Below, one piece after another: positions 5,102-5,532 of a stretch of 5,532 bases of DNA. The stretch is from positions 1 to 5,532 of the forward strand of contig CAKSZM010000093.1 of the NCBI GenBank assembly GCA_934525735.1, in the 5' to 3' direction. The notes under the pieces were generated by a model that did not search any database, was not told where the DNA came from, and saw nothing but the letters and a program-made list of their open reading frames with translations. The translations under genes and the position numbers were made by a program. Source of the DNA: an uncultured Faecalibacterium sp. Its GTDB lineage: Bacteria > Bacillota > Clostridia > Oscillospirales > Ruminococcaceae. Positions within the stretch are counted from its first letter, which is position 1, and every line of letters begins with the position of its first letter.

Positions 5102-5532
5102 ATGAAACTCTCTGAATATCGGTTCCAGCGCAGGAAAGCGAGGGTATTAGCCATCACGCTGTTTGCGCTGATTGCCGGGTTCGCGTCCGGGGCACAGCCC
5201 CGTGTGACCGGCTGCAGCACGCAGGATCTGACCCCGGTGCCGGACGCATCGGTGTTCTTCCCTGCCGCATCCGCCTTTGCGCCGGACAGCACCGGCGGCG
5301 GACCTGCACCGGAAAAGTGGGTCTGCCTGACCTTTGACGACGGCCCCAGCAAGACCACGCCGGATGTTCTCTCGGCCCTGAATGCCGCCGGGGTGCACGG
5401 CACCTTTTTTGTGGTGGCCACCGACTACAACGAGAAATATCTGCCCCTGCTCACTGAAGCTGCATCCGCCGGGCACCAGATCGCACTGCACTCCGCCTCC
5501 CACGAATACAGCGACATCTACCGCAGCAGCGA
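5102..5532 (+). CDS. Polysaccharide deacetylase (NodB homology domain), N-terminal part (cut by window edge)
   Basis: The first 143 residues are present; the gene runs off the right edge. Family members remove N- or O-acetyl groups from peptidoglycan, chitin-like polymers or other extracellular glycans, using a metal. Residues 7-14 are basic (RFQRRKAR), followed by a hydrophobic segment at about 15-31, so the enzyme is exported or membrane anchored. V35-T36-G37-C38 loosely fits a lipobox, but an Arg at 34 and the distance from the hydrophobic core make a lipoprotein uncertain. A Pro/Ala/Ser-rich linker leads to the catalytic domain. There LTFDDGPS carries the general-base Asp79 and metal-ligand Asp80, GTFFV lies at 100-104, and HSASH carries metal ligands His130 and His134. 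The start has GGGAGG (5088-5093) 8 nt upstream. The domain is intact as far as seen. A sporulation-type deacetylase (PdaA/PdaB-like) is possible given the neighbours but not shown. Confidence 0.93.
   Translation, partial: MKLSEYRFQRRKARVLAITLFALIAGFASGAQPRVTGCSTQDLTPVPDASVFFPAASAFAPDSTGGGPAPEKWVCLTFDDGPSKTTPDVLSALNAAGVHGTFFVVATDYNEKYLPLLTEAASAGHQIALHSASHEYSDIYRSS

Noticed and set aside
1..5532. CRISPR array, insertion sequence or transposon ends
   Set aside because: No regularly spaced repeats, transposase motifs or terminal inverted repeats with target duplications were found on reading both strands.

Overview
The window looks like chromosomal DNA from an anaerobic gut-type Firmicute of class Clostridia, most plausibly Oscillospiraceae/Ruminococcaceae (Faecalibacterium, Gemmiger or Subdoligranulum-like). 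The case is a moderately GC-rich sequence with GC-rich third codon positions, strong GGAGG ribosome binding sites, and the spoIVB-spo0A gene pair that is conserved in endospore-forming Firmicutes. The genus is inference from memory of such genomes, not something the sequence proves.

Layout, left to right. (1) Bases 1-1588, minus strand: a hexuronate (glucuronate) catabolic operon, uxuA (mannonate dehydratase) followed 8 bp later by a uxuB-type fructuronate reductase that runs off the left edge. A well-formed housekeeping promoter lies at 1663-1691. (2) Bases 1692-1982: no convincing gene. This stretch has two inverted repeats and one weak 37-codon ORF. (3) Bases 1983-4102, minus strand: spoIVB (SpoIVB serine peptidase with PDZ domain), then spo0A, the master regulator of sporulation. 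A forespore (SigG-like) promoter is visible before spoIVB and a separate SigA-like promoter before spo0A. (4) Bases 4204-5008: two class II leucine tRNA genes facing each other, tRNA-Leu(UAG) on plus and tRNA-Leu(GAG) on minus. Each has its own promoter with an identical 12-base -10 region and its own terminator. Between them is a small orphan minus-strand ORF trapped between two terminators. (5) Bases 5102-5532, plus strand: the 5' part of a polysaccharide deacetylase (NodB family) with an N-terminal membrane/signal segment, running off the right edge.

Functionally, uxuA/uxuB convert fructuronate and mannonate to 2-keto-3-deoxygluconate for sugar-acid growth. Spo0A and SpoIVB act at the entry and late-checkpoint stages of sporulation. 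The deacetylase acts on cell-wall or other extracytoplasmic glycan. I see no mobile element, CRISPR array or clearly new multi-gene system. The points most worth a second look are the atypical Spo0A receiver pocket, the SigG-like promoter, and the orphan ORF whose 3' end contains a strong terminator.
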